NCBI RefSeq assembly: GCF_017562075.2
Contig: NC_054083.1
Coordinates: forward strand, 3,137,773-3,201,772
DNA: 64,000 bases
Source of the DNA: Anopheles merus
Lineage: Eukaryota > Arthropoda > Insecta > Diptera > Culicidae
Direction of reading: 5' to 3'
The translations under genes and the position numbers were made by a program. The notes under the pieces were generated by a model. That model searched no databases. It saw only the letters and a program-made list of their open reading frames with translations, and had not been told where the DNA came from. This document shows positions 24,405 through 34,856 of the stretch, piece by piece; position 1 is the stretch's first letter, and each line of letters opens with the position of its first letter.

Positions 24405-24503
24405 AAGCAGGAACAGTTTATGCATTATAACCCAAAGCAGGAACATTTTATGCATTATAACCCTAAGCAGGAACAGTATAAGCATTAAACCCAAAACAGG
24501 AAC
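24405..24503 (+). repeat. 30-bp repeats in gypsy LTR U3
   Basis: AAGCAGGAACA begins at 24405, 24435 and 24465, with a diverged fourth (AAACAGGAAC) at about 24494. Each unit continues with a TATGCATTATAACCC-like part. The array lies about 140 bp upstream of the TATA box and recurs in the 3' LTR from 30925. Position suggests protein-binding sites in U3; this is inference. Confidence 0.85.
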
Positions 24504-24642
24504 TTAGTGACAAGAACCATCATTCTTGTCAACAAAAGACAAACGTAACTAGCTTAGTGAAAACATTAACTTTCCAACATACAACCCGGAACCACATGTG
24601 AGAAACCCTTATTAACCCGAGGAACCCTTAACTTCTTTTGAG

Positions 24643-24680
24643 TATAAATAAAACCAACTCCGATCATGGCAGGTCAGATT
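24643..24680 (+). promoter_or_regulatory. LTR promoter: TATA box and initiator
   Basis: TATAAATA lies at 24643-24650, and a TCAGATT initiator match lies at 24674-24680, about 31-33 bp downstream, the normal spacing for a Pol II core promoter in insects. This would set the U3/R border near 24675. The same elements are in the 3' LTR at 31163. Confidence 0.65.
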
Positions 24681-25026
24681 CGTTCGGACTGTCAGGATAG
24701 GACTATGCCCATCCTACATCTATCGAGTTCTCATTTAAAGAGTTTAGATATGTCCCCCTGCCCAAGGTAAGGCCTCTAAACTCCAACGTTTCCAGTAAGG
24801 GAAACCTCCTAAAGGTTTCTATGATCGCCTGGACGATCAAGTGTCGAACGTCCGCTTCGAAACAGTATCCACCTCAGTTCTACTTAATTCGGCAAACGAT
24901 GACGAAGGCCACCCTGACCAACGCGAGTTCAAAGTTACTACAAGGCAACCGTCCCAAAATCGAACATACCGTGACTATCTCAAAACATACCACATGGCGA
25001 CCGTAACAGTCATCAAACACATTACA

Positions 25027-25044
25027 TGGCGACCGTGACCTTAA
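25027..25044 (+). other. gypsy primer binding site (tRNA-Arg type)
   Basis: TGGCGACCGTGACC follows the LTR end ACA without a gap. This is the primer sequence known for mdg1/412-group elements, which use tRNA-Arg. Assignment of the tRNA is from memory of the family. Confidence 0.8.
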
Positions 25045-25775
25045 TCTGCAATCGGCGGGCAGAAGTATAAACAAATTATTTGTGATACGTACAACGGTAA
25101 CGTACAGCAGTGTCGTGCTAACGCATCAAATAGTGTAAAAAAAAGTGCGTTTTTGACCATAACCGGTATACGACGGATAAAAGTGTCAAATGTGCAAATT
25201 TGTATTGAACAACGCAGCTGGCACAAGTGACCCATATAAAAAAAACAATCGCTATGAATGAGCGACCAAAAGCAAATACAGTGTGGTGTACAAAATGACA
25301 ACTCATCGAAAATATAAGTGATGAACCGTTTGAAGGGCGAAAAAAGTGTGATATAAAGCAATTATGTAAAAAAAAAGTGTTTTGACAACCTTCCTCAACG
25401 TGCAAAAATGCAACAACATTATGAATAAACCCTTAAGCGATCAGTTTGCAAATTAGAGCTACCTTGAAGTGAGGAACATCGCATCGACCCCAAAACTAAA
25501 GTAAACGGAAATAATGATGTCATGAGTAATGAGAAGCAGTGCAGTGAAACCATAAGCAATACCTATGTAGAAGTGATGTTCATTTGAAAGGTGATAGAAT
25601 GAATGACGAGACTACGGTATACGAGATGTGACTAGTGTGATTGAATGGAACAACCGTTCCCAACGTGGAAGACGAAAAGACAAGGCGAGATCACTGCCTA
25701 ATCTGGATCGGCAGACGAGAATGGACAAGTCTCCCAACCGTAAATATGCAATTTTACTGATGAGGCTGCATAAAT

Positions 25776-27038
25776 ATGCAAAAACTATTCGAGAAAATAG
25801 AAATATTAGATAGAATTTATGATCAGGTGAAACAGCTGAACAGATGTTATAGGCTTTGCGCGTTAACAACATTAAGGGATAATACTAAGGAAATATATGA
25901 CGAAATACAAGAGCTTCTACGAAAGCACGAATCATCCATTAAAGACGAAATATTAACAACCTTAGTTAAAAAAAGTAGACACCTATATTACGAAATAAAT
26001 AAGTGCATTAAAATACATTTCGAAAGACATCCAGATTCGTTAAATACTACATTATCAGAAAACCAGTTCGACATAACGATAGAAACTAAATCTGACAAAA
26101 TGGCTGACATTATAGAACTAATTAAAATCACCACTTCTCTCATATCAAAGTATGATGGTAATGAGAAGGATTTGAAAGGTGTGGTGTCAAACTTAAATGT
26201 ATTAAAGAAAATAGTAAAGCCAGAAAATAAAGAAACAGTAATACAACTGGTACTAGGACGTCTAACAGGAAAAGCACGAATTGTAGTAGGGGAAGCCCCA
26301 ACTTCAATTGAAGATATAGTTAGCAAATTACAAGACAGGTGCAGCATAAAGGTAACACCAGAGATCGTAGTATCAAAAATGGACAATACTAAACAGACTG
26401 GAACGATAGAAGATTTTGGAAGCGTTATTGAAAAATTAACGCAACAACTAGAAGAGGCATACATTGCAGAAGAGATAGCGCCAGAAGTAGCTAGAAAAAA
26501 GGCAACTAAATGAGGAATCAGTGCATTGAGTTATGGACTTAAAGATGGCGAGACCAAAATTATAATGAGATCAAGTAAATTCGAAACCTTGCATGAAGCA
26601 ATAGAGCAAGCTGTAAAGTTGGAGCTAGAAGATAGAACGAAAAAGGGAAAGAATGATCAGACAAAGATCCTATATTCAAACGCTACCAGGAACAATAGAG
26701 GGTATGGAAACAACTACCAAGGAAGGAACAAATTCAACAAATTCTCAAATCATAATAGATATCAGACACAAATCCCACCCAGGTTCCCACCCGCAAGATA
26801 TGGACAGAACAACAACAGAAATAATAATAACTTCAGATATAACAACAATAACACTAACAACAACAGAAATCAGCATGCAAATCGACAAAATTATTCCAAC
26901 AGAAACCAGTACGTACAATCAAATAGAAATAATAGCAATAGGCAAAATAATCGAGCGCCTATTCATAACACAGTAACAGCCGAAGAACAGAATAATTTTT
27001 TAGGCCACTCTCAAGTATCAGAAAATACCCTATACTAA
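25776..27038 (+). pseudogene. gypsy gag, one stop codon
   Basis: About 420 aa. The capsid region includes TTSLISKYDGNEKDLKGVVS and VLGRLTGKARIVVGEAP. An in-frame TGA at 26511-26513 follows ARKKATK; a CGA to TGA change would explain it. The C-terminal third is a basic Asn/Arg-rich region instead of a CCHC knuckle, as in some insect gypsy gags. The gag protein would form the particle that packages element RNA. Pol overlaps the gag end in the -1 frame, with a slippery site at 26996-27002. Start codon choice is the first ATG giving the full capsid. Confidence 0.85.
26996..27002 (+). promoter_or_regulatory. -1 ribosomal frameshift site T TTT TTA
   Basis: In the gag frame the bases read AAT TTT TTA GGC, so the heptamer T TTT TTA is correctly phased for a -1 slip, and the -1 frame from 27002 stays open into protease (DTGATVSVL). 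This is the same heptamer class used by several retroviruses. A downstream stimulatory structure was not verified. Confidence 0.75.
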
Positions 27039-30000
27039 CCATAAACACTGATGCAGATAATTTTGTTAAAGTTAAAATAGAAATTGCAAAGGAAATCTAT
27101 AGCACACTCATCATAGATACAGGAGCAACCGTATCCGTACTTAAAGCAAGTAAATTAAAACCAGGTTGCAAGATCAATACATCTAAAAAATTAACTTTGA
27201 TAAGCTCTAGTGACCATGAATCAGAGACTTTAGGTACTGCTATGACAACAATTCACTTTGGCGTGTATTATTCCATTATACACGAATTTCATATAATAGA
27301 AGACGTAGAATCCATTTTTTCTGACGGACTGTTAGGAAAAGACTTTATAAAGCACAGATGTATTGTTGATTATGTTAATTGGATGATATACTTCTCATCT
27401 GATAACGGATTGATTTCACATCCAATAGAAGACAATGTAAATGGAAATTATATTTTACCAAAACGAAGTGAAGTAGTTCGAAAAATAACCATATCAAACT
27501 TGACAGAGGATTCAATCATCTTATCACAGGAAATCCAACCAGGAGTGTTTTGCGGAAACACAATAGTTTCAAAACGTAATCAGTATATCAAATTCATTAA
27601 TACCACGGATAAAGATGTTTCTTTTAACATAAAATCTTATACACCAGAAGTTGAACCATTAAGAGAGTATGAGCAATTACAGAAGAAACTTGACACATCT
27701 AAGGAACGAATTCAGAAAATTCATAACAAAATCCATATAGAAAATATTCCACAAATAGCAAGAGAAGAGTTAGAAAACCTTATCACAAAATTCTCGGATA
27801 TATTTTGTTTAGAAGATGAACCGGTCTCTACTAACAATTTTTATACCCAGGAAATTTCATTAAAAGATAATATTCCTTCTTATATACCAAATTATAAACA
27901 AATACATTCACAAACAGAGGAAATGCAATCGCAGGTAGAAAAGATGTTGAAAAATAACATTATTGAACATTCTGTTTCGTCATATAATTCACCGATACTA
28001 TTAGTACCAAAGAAATCAGTTGAAGGCAAGAAGAAATGGCGTTTAGTAGTGGATTTTCGGCAGTTAAACAAGAAAATTTTACCAGACAAATTCCCTTTAC
28101 CTCGCATAGACACGATACTAGATCAGCTAGGAAGAGCCAAATATTTCAGCACATTGGATTTGATGTCAGGGTTCCATCAAATCAAACTTGATAAAAATTC
28201 GAGAAAATACACAGCTTTTTCGACACCTACAGGCCACTATCAGTTTACAAGAATGCCATTTGGACTCAACATTAGCCCAAACAGCTTTCAAAGGATGATG
28301 GCTATCGCTATGGCTGGTTTAACACCAGAGCTAGCATTTGTATATATAGATGATATTATAGTTACTGGATGCAGTGCACGGCATCATATCAGTAATTTAG
28401 GTAATGTTTTTGATAGGCTAAGAAAGTATAACCTTAAACTAAATGCAGAGAAATGTTGTTTCTTTAAAACAGAAGTAACGTACTTAGGTCATAAAATAAC
28501 AGATAAAGGAATTTATCCGGACGACGCGAAGTTTGACACAATTAAAAACTTCCCGATTCCTACTAATGCTGATGAAGCAAGACGTTTTGTCGCATTTTGT
28601 AATTATTATCGTAAATTTGTACAGAATTTTGCTAAGATAGCTAAACCAATTAATAATTTGATTAAGAAAGCCGTTAAGTTTGCATGGACTTCGGAATGTC
28701 AAGCAGCTTTCGATACATTGAAACAAAGCTTACTCTCACCCACAATTTTACAATATCCAGATTTTAAAAAGCAATTCATAATTACGACAGACGCATCGGA
28801 TATGGCATGTGGTGCAGTGTTATCACAAATAACAGATGGAAACGATTTACCAGTCGCGTTTGCGAGTAAAAGTTTTACACCAGGAGAGAAGAATAAGCCA
28901 ATTATCGAGAAAGAGCTTACAGCTATACATTGGGCAATTAATTATTTTAAACCTTATGTATATGGACAAAAATTTATAGTTAGAACAGATCATAGACCAC
29001 TAGCTTACTTATTTGGTATGAAAAATCCTACTTCTAAGCTTACTAGAATGAGGCTAGATTTAGAAGAATTTGACTTTGAAATAGAATATTTAGCAGGTAA
29101 AGCTAATGTTGCGGCAGACGCACTATCAAGAATAATCCTTAACTCGGATGACCTAAAGGCATCAATACCAAAATCCAAAACGATTTTAATGGTTAATACG
29201 AGAGCCATGGTTAAGAAAAATAACGTGACAACTGATCCAAACAAAGATAAACCAATTTTCAACATCACCCCGCGATGTGGAAAACAGATAGACCTTTAGA
29301 AGTAAGAAAAGTACTAAAAATAGGTACGCAGAGAATTAAGAACAACGTTGAATTCATAATATACAACCATTCATATGGTAAAGCACTAGGAAAATTTCTT
29401 TTGAGAAAAGATGTAAATGGAAGTCAAGCATTAGAGTTTGCTCTTCTAGAAATGTGCAAAATCGCGAAACAATATGGAAGAAACAAGCTAGCATGGTCAG
29501 AAGAAGACCACTTATTCAAAGAATATTCCCAACAAACTATTAAGGAAATCGCCAATAGAGCCATTACCAAGTTTGAAATAATCCTGTTTACTCCAACTAG
29601 ATGGATAACAACAGAAAAAGAAAGGCTGAGAATAATTTCAGATTATCTTATGACCCCTTCGGGAGGACATATAGGCCAGTACAGACTGTACCAGAAAATA
29701 AGGGAAAAATATAAATGGAAAAATATGAAAGATGATATCAAGAAATACGTACGAAATTGTAAAGCATGCATAGTTAATAAGACGACTAGACATACTAAAG
29801 AAAAAACAGTTGTAACTACAACACCGACAAAACCATTTAACATAATTTCAATCGACACAGTAGGACCTCTAACAAAAACTAACAAAAACAACAGGTATGC
29901 AATAACCATACAATGTGACTTAACGAAATACATCGTAGTAATACCTATCCATAACAAAGAAGCAAATACTATAGCAAGAGCATTGGTAGAAAACTTTATT

Positions 30001-30658
30001 CTTACATTTGGAACATTTATCGAATTAAAATCAGATCAAGGACTAGAATATAACAATGAAATATTACACAAAATCTCAGAAATCTTAAAAAACAAACAGA
30101 CGTTTAGCACAGCTTACCACCCACAGACAATAGGATCATTAGAAAGAAATCATAGATGTCTAAACGAATACCTAAGAAGTTATACAAACGAACATCATGA
30201 TGACTGGGACGATTGGACAAAATTTTACGAATTTGTTTACAATACAACAGAACACACTGACACAAACTACACACCATACGAACTGGTATTCGGAAGAAAA
30301 GCGAATTTACCACAAGATATATTCAAAACAAAAATAGAACCAGTTTATAATATTGACCAATATTATTTCGAAATGAAATATAAACTCCAAAAATCAAACG
30401 AAATAGCTAGAGAAAATTTGATAAAAGCAAAGAATAGAAGACAGAACATCTTAAATAAAGATACAGTACCACTCATTATAAAGATAGGAGATCAGGTATA
30501 TTTGGAAAATGAAAACAGACAAAAAATTAGATCCAGTCTACATTGGACCTTTCACAGTAGTAAATGACCAAGGGCCTAATTGCGTAATACAAAACAATAC
30601 AACAAAGAAAACCTCTACAGTACACAAAAACAGACTAATTAAGTACACAGGAGAATAA
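27002..30658 (+). pseudogene. gypsy pol: protease, RT, RNase H, integrase, two frameshifts
   Basis: Protease has IIDTGATVSVLK near 27113. RT begins about 27940 with PILLVPKKS, then RLVVDFRQLNKKI, YFSTLDLMSGFHQI, FTRMPFGLNISP and FVYIDDIIVTG (catalytic YIDD), and RNase H has TTDASDMACGAVLSQ. A frameshift at about 29268-29280 (run CACCCCGCG) separates RT from integrase. Integrase has a zinc-binding N-terminus (GGHIGQYRLYQKI; CKAC), SIDTVGPL, SDQGLEYNNE and STAYHPQTIGSLERN. A second shift near 30508-30520 precedes a GPFTVV end motif and the stop at 30656. Both shifts lie in homopolymers; without them pol is whole, about 1,218 aa. Confidence 0.92.
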
Positions 30659-30692
30659 CTTCAATCATTGTAATTCATTACGTTATTCTATT

Positions 30693-30703
30693 AAAGGGGG
30701 AGG
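30693..30703 (+). other. polypurine tract
   Basis: AAAGGGGGAGG lies directly against the 3' LTR. It is the expected primer for plus-strand DNA synthesis. Confidence 0.9.
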
Positions 30704-31546
30704 TGTAGCATATCTGCTATACAGAACATATTGTAATACACACTATCAGCCATAGACACATAGTAACACACTTTGGAAAGCCAAATCACACCATTGTAAC
30801 ACATCCATTATAAAACACTCAGCAAATCAGATCCTACCATACACACCCGGAAGAGCTCAAGCCACACCGTTCATATAAAAATAATTGTGACACACTTAAC
30901 AGAACCAACCGAAACGTACAACATAAGCAGGAACAGTTTATGCATTATAACCCAAAGCAGGAACATTTTATGCATTATAACCCTAAGCAGGAACAGTATA
31001 AGCATTAAACCCAAAACAGGAACTTAGTGACAAGAACCATCATTCTTGTCAACAAAAGACAAACGTAACTAGCTTAGTGAAAACATTAACTTTCCAACAT
31101 ACAACCCGGAACCACATGTGAGAAACCCTTATTAACCCGAGGAACCCTTAACTTCTTTTGAGTATAAATAAAACCAACTCCGATCATGGCAGGTCAGATT
31201 CGTTCGGACTGTCAGGATAGGACTATGCCCATCCTACATCTATCGAGTTCTCATTTAAAGAGTTTAGATATGTCCCCCTGCCCAAGGTAAGGCCTCTAAA
31301 CTCCAACGTTTCCAGTAAGGGAAACCTCCTAAAGGTTTCTATGATCGCCTGGACGATTAAGTGTCGAACGTCCGCTTCGAAACAGTATCCACCTCAGTTC
31401 TACTTAATTCGGCAAACGATGACGAAGGCCACCCTGACCAACGCGAGTTCAAAGTTACTACAAGGCAACCGTCCCAAAATCGAACATACCGTGACTATCT
31501 CAAAACATACCACATGGCGACCGTAACAGTCATCAAACACATTACA
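30704..31546 (+). repeat. gypsy 3' LTR
   Basis: 843 bp, same length as the 5' LTR. I saw only two substitutions: C to T in the ATAAAAACAATTG context (30882 region) and C to T in GACGATCAAG (near 31358). Confidence 0.95.
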
Positions 31547-31635
31547 ATATAGTTTGGTTCGAGCATCCGCATTATTCATTTAAAATAAAAGACAGTTCAA
31601 AATTTAATTCTTTGTGTGACCGACAGTGCGACTGA

Positions 31636-31881
31636 CCTACCGCACGCGTTCAGTTCCTCATACTGAACGAACTACACCGCACGCGTTCACTGAAAAGAAT
31701 CAAATTGCCCAAGCCTAGACCAGACAGACGGGACTGCTGCCTGCGCTGCGGGGAAAAAGGGCACTTCGCTGCTACGTGTCGTCAGCCATCACGATGTGTG
31801 CTTTGTCCAGATGGATCCAACGCGCATCACTCTAGCGGAGCACTCTGTCCGGCGGCTAAGAAAACAGCACCATGGAAGTAG
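31636..31881 (+). pseudogene. R1 ORF1 C-terminus with CCHC knuckles
   Basis: The frame is open from 31636 after a TGA and ends at TAG 31879-31881. It contains CCLRCGEKGHFAATC (CX2CX4HX4C) and a second Cys/His set starting CVLCPDGSNAHHSSGALC. R1-clade ORF1 proteins bind RNA through such knuckles. The N-terminal two thirds or more is missing through 5' truncation. Duplicate at 46860-47105. Confidence 0.8.
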
Positions 31882-34856
31882 TCCAGATAAACCTAAACCA
31901 TTGTGAAGAGGCACAGGCACTACTGAGCCAGGTGATGGTGGAGGAGATAGGAGATATTGCCATAGTCTCTGAGCCATACAGCGCTCCAACAGACTCTAGT
32001 AGCTGGGTGGCAGATAAGACTGGGAACGCTGCAATATGGGTGACAGGCAGGTACCCAATACAACGGGTAGTATCAAACACCTTCGAGGGTTTCTGCATAG
32101 CTGAAGTAAATGGAGTGTTTTTCTGCTGTTATGCTCCCCCAAGTTGGGAGCTAGAGAGGTTCCATGTTATGTTAGACAACCTCATAGCAGAGCTGGATGG
32201 GCATAGACCACTTGTAATTGCCGGTGATTTCAATGCCTGGGCTGTTGAATGGGGGAGCAAGCGAACTAATAGCAGAGGTGATGCTGTTCTCGAAAGCTTC
32301 GCTCGGCTGGGAGTAACGCTGGGAAATACCGGCACAACCCCCACGTTCAACAGAAACGAGAGGACATCAATCGTTGATATTACGCTCTGCAGTCCCACCC
32401 TCTCGGAGAGATTAATCTGGCGAGTTAGTGATGCACTCACTCTCAGCGACCATAATGTTGTCAGATATGCCATCATCCAAGGGCATAGGCTAACATCATC
32501 ATCAGCGCATGGGTCCCGAGTTGGCGGTAGAGGCTGGAAAACCGAATCCTTCAATGAGGATTTCTTTAAGAAGCTTTTAGCTTTCGGAGATTTCGGCGAA
32601 GCCGTGAGCGCCTCCCAAATCATGATAGCCCTTACCAAAGGCTGTGATGGCGCTATGCCAAGAAGAAAACCTCCAAACGGACGACGACCACCTGTGTACT
32701 GGTGGAACGCCTCGATTAAAAGACAACGGGCTGAATGCGTAGCAGCACGGCGCAAAATGCAGCGAGAAAGATGCCCTGAAGTCAAACAGCAACTCAGGAT
32801 CGTATACATTGCGGCTAGGTCAGAACTTAAAAGAGCAATTAAAGCCAGTAAAAGGCAACACTTCCTCAAGCTATGCGACGAAATCGCTCGGAAGCCCTGG
32901 GGACTTGCCTTCAATACACTCATGAACAAGGTAAAGTCTTCGGAACCTGTAAAATGGTGTCCTGTAAAGCTGAAGAGCAATATTGAAACCCTGTTTCCAA
33001 CACATGCACCACCGAACCTCAGTCCTACGATCAACACGCCAGAGGCTGACCCTGTGCCTATACCGAGAGAGGAGATTATTAACCTGGCTAATCGTTTAAA
33101 ATGTGGCAAAGCTCCTGGGATAGATGGCATCCCCAATATGGCGATCAAGGCTTCTATGTTGGCATACCCTGATGTGTTCAAAAACGTGCTAATGAACACC
33201 CTGACTACCGGCCAGTTTCCGTCAATGTGGAAAAGACAGAAATTAGTCTTGATACCGAAGCCAGGTAAGCCGCCTGGCCACCCGTCAGCTTTGAGGCCCT
33301 TGGGTCTTGTGGATAACCTGGCCAAAGTGCAAGAGATGATGATTTTGGACCGCCTTACAAAATACACTGAGGGACCACACGGTCTGTCTGATCGTCCATT
33401 TGACTTCTGGAAAAAACGATCAACAGTGGACGCGATACTGGCGGTGCTGGAAAAAGGTAATGCGGCGTTTCAACGGAAGCGATGTGGAGCCCGATACTGT
33501 GCGCTCATTACCATCGACGTGAAGAATGCCTTCAACAGTGCTAGTTGGGATGCAATCGCGGCAGCGGTAGAGCGCATGAAGATTCCCCCGCACTTGTGCA
33601 GGCTGTTGAGGAATTATCCTGACTGTCGCGTGTTGCAGTATGATACGGCGGAAGGAGTGAAAACCAATGCCATCACCGCAGGCGTACCCCAGGGATCAGT
33701 GCTTGGTCCCACCCTGTGGAACGTCATGTATGATGGAGTACTGACCCTCGCCCTCCCTCCTGGTGTCGAAATCACTGGTTTTGCAGACGACATCGCTATC
33801 ACTGTCTCAGCCGTGTCTATTGAGGAGGTAGAGGTGCTTGCCACCGACGCAGTCGGTCGGATTGACCGGTGGATGTGGGATGCAAAGCTAGAGATTGCGC
33901 ATGCGAAGACTGAGTTCATCGTTATCAGCAGTCACAAGGTGCACCAAAAAGCATCGATAATGGCAGGAACTGTACAAGTCGAGTCTACCAGATCGCTGAA
34001 GTATCTTGAGGTAGTCATTGATGACCGACTGAAATTTAAGAGCCACCTCGAGGAAGCCTGCAAGAAGGCCATGAAAGCAATAAATGCACTAGCGCCATTC
34101 ACTCCAAACATTGGCGGACCGAGTAGCAGCATTAGGCGCCTTCATGCTAACTGCGCCATCTTGGTGTTGAGGTATGGAGCGCCGGTTTGGGCGCATATAC
34201 TAAAGGAGAAGCAGCACCAGAACACCGTGAATAAGGTGCACAGGAAGTTGGCCATGCGTGTTACTAGCGCGTACCGTACCATTTCGTACGAAGCGGAATG
34301 CGTTATTGCGAGCATGATGCCTCTTTGCATCACCCTCGAGGAGGACTCGAAGAACTTCCGGAAATCGTGTGCGGGGGAATCTTTCACCGAGACTGCCAAG
34401 AAAGCCTCAAGGCAAGCATCGATGCGGCAATGGCAGAACGAGTGGAGTAACTCGTTGAACGGAAGATGGACCTACATGCTGATCCCCGACGTTGCAGCAT
34501 GGATAGACAGGAAACATGGTGATGTGGACTACTTTGTCACCCAGGTTCTCCCAAGTTCTAGCCACGGCTGTTTTAGAAGCTATCTGCAAAGGTTCATTCG
34601 CACCTCTTCATCTCGGTGCCCTGCGTGCAAGGATGAAGATGAGACGGTGGACCACGTCATGTTCCACTGCCCCCGATTCGCCGAGGAACGCCTGCAGTTG
34701 AACGAGAGTTGCAGAGTAGAGGTGGGCTGTTCTAACCTGGTACAAGTCATGCTGCAGCACACCGACCCATGGGAGGCAGCGGCAACAACAATGCGTCTGA
34801 TCCTGACCAAGCTGCACCAAAAATGGAAGCAAGACCAGCATCTCGGCGATATTTAA
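31872..34856 (+). CDS. R1-clade ORF2: endonuclease-reverse transcriptase, intact 994 aa
   Basis: An uninterrupted frame. The endonuclease (about residues 1-230) shows VQINLNHCEEAQ, VSEPYSAP, VIAGDFNAWAVEWG, SIVDITLCS and LSDHNVVRY. RT (about 420-700) shows CGKAPGIDGIPNMAIK, ALRPLGLVDNLAKV, ALITIDVKNAFNSASW, AGVPQGSVLGPTLWN and GFADDIAITV (catalytic FADD). The thumb motif reads KYLEVVIDD where YLGV is usual. The C-terminus has a CCHC box, CPACKDEDETVDHVMFHC. It would nick a target and prime cDNA synthesis there. Start is fixed by the ORF1 overlap. The element lacks its 5' end, so expression is doubtful. The duplicate differs at eight residues by my count. Confidence 0.95.
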   Translation: MEVVQINLNHCEEAQALLSQVMVEEIGDIAIVSEPYSAPTDSSSWVADKTGNAAIWVTGRYPIQRVVSNTFEGFCIAEVNGVFFCCYAPPSWELERFHVMLDNLIAELDGHRPLVIAGDFNAWAVEWGSKRTNSRGDAVLESFARLGVTLGNTGTTPTFNRNERTSIVDITLCSPTLSERLIWRVSDALTLSDHNVVRYAIIQGHRLTSSSAHGSRVGGRGWKTESFNEDFFKKLLAFGDFGEAVSASQIMIALTKGCDGAMPRRKPPNGRRPPVYWWNASIKRQRAECVAARRKMQRERCPEVKQQLRIVYIAARSELKRAIKASKRQHFLKLCDEIARKPWGLAFNTLMNKVKSSEPVKWCPVKLKSNIETLFPTHAPPNLSPTINTPEADPVPIPREEIINLANRLKCGKAPGIDGIPNMAIKASMLAYPDVFKNVLMNTLTTGQFPSMWKRQKLVLIPKPGKPPGHPSALRPLGLVDNLAKVQEMMILDRLTKYTEGPHGLSDRPFDFWKKRSTVDAILAVLEKGNAAFQRKRCGARYCALITIDVKNAFNSASWDAIAAAVERMKIPPHLCRLLRNYPDCRVLQYDTAEGVKTNAITAGVPQGSVLGPTLWNVMYDGVLTLALPPGVEITGFADDIAITVSAVSIEEVEVLATDAVGRIDRWMWDAKLEIAHAKTEFIVISSHKVHQKASIMAGTVQVESTRSLKYLEVVIDDRLKFKSHLEEACKKAMKAINALAPFTPNIGGPSSSIRRLHANCAILVLRYGAPVWAHILKEKQHQNTVNKVHRKLAMRVTSAYRTISYEAECVIASMMPLCITLEEDSKNFRKSCAGESFTETAKKASRQASMRQWQNEWSNSLNGRWTYMLIPDVAAWIDRKHGDVDYFVTQVLPSSSHGCFRSYLQRFIRTSSSRCPACKDEDETVDHVMFHCPRFAEERLQLNESCRVEVGCSNLVQVMLQHTDPWEAAATTMRLILTKLHQKWKQDQHLGDI

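Larger units (their letters stand above)
24184..25026 (+). repeat. gypsy 5' LTR
   Basis: 843 bp, TGTAGCATATCTGC to ACACATTACA. It contains three full 30-bp repeats from 24405 (AAGCAGGAACA units), a TATA box at 24643 and a copy of the primer-site core at 24995-25004, 32 bp before the real one. Confidence 0.95.
24184..31546 (+). mobile_element. complete Ty3/gypsy retrotransposon (mdg1-like), 7,363 bp
   Basis: LTRs of 843 bp (24184-25026, 30704-31546) flank gag and pol, with a primer site at 25027, a purine tract at 30693-30703 and an ATAT target duplication (24180-24183, 31547-31550). The second tandem unit has the empty site (about 46765-46780). I counted two differences between the LTRs. No env frame follows pol. 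The primer site and layout resemble the mdg1/412 group; this is family knowledge, not a search result. Confidence 0.95.

Noticed and set aside
30568..30703. env gene in the gypsy element
   Set aside because: Only 35-45 bp separate the pol stop from the purine tract, so there is no room for an envelope ORF.
32129..33367. A 412-codon open frame antisense to R1 ORF2 (also 47353-48591)
   Set aside because: It lies wholly opposite a clear endonuclease-RT gene, has no family resemblance, and is explained by codon bias of the sense gene.
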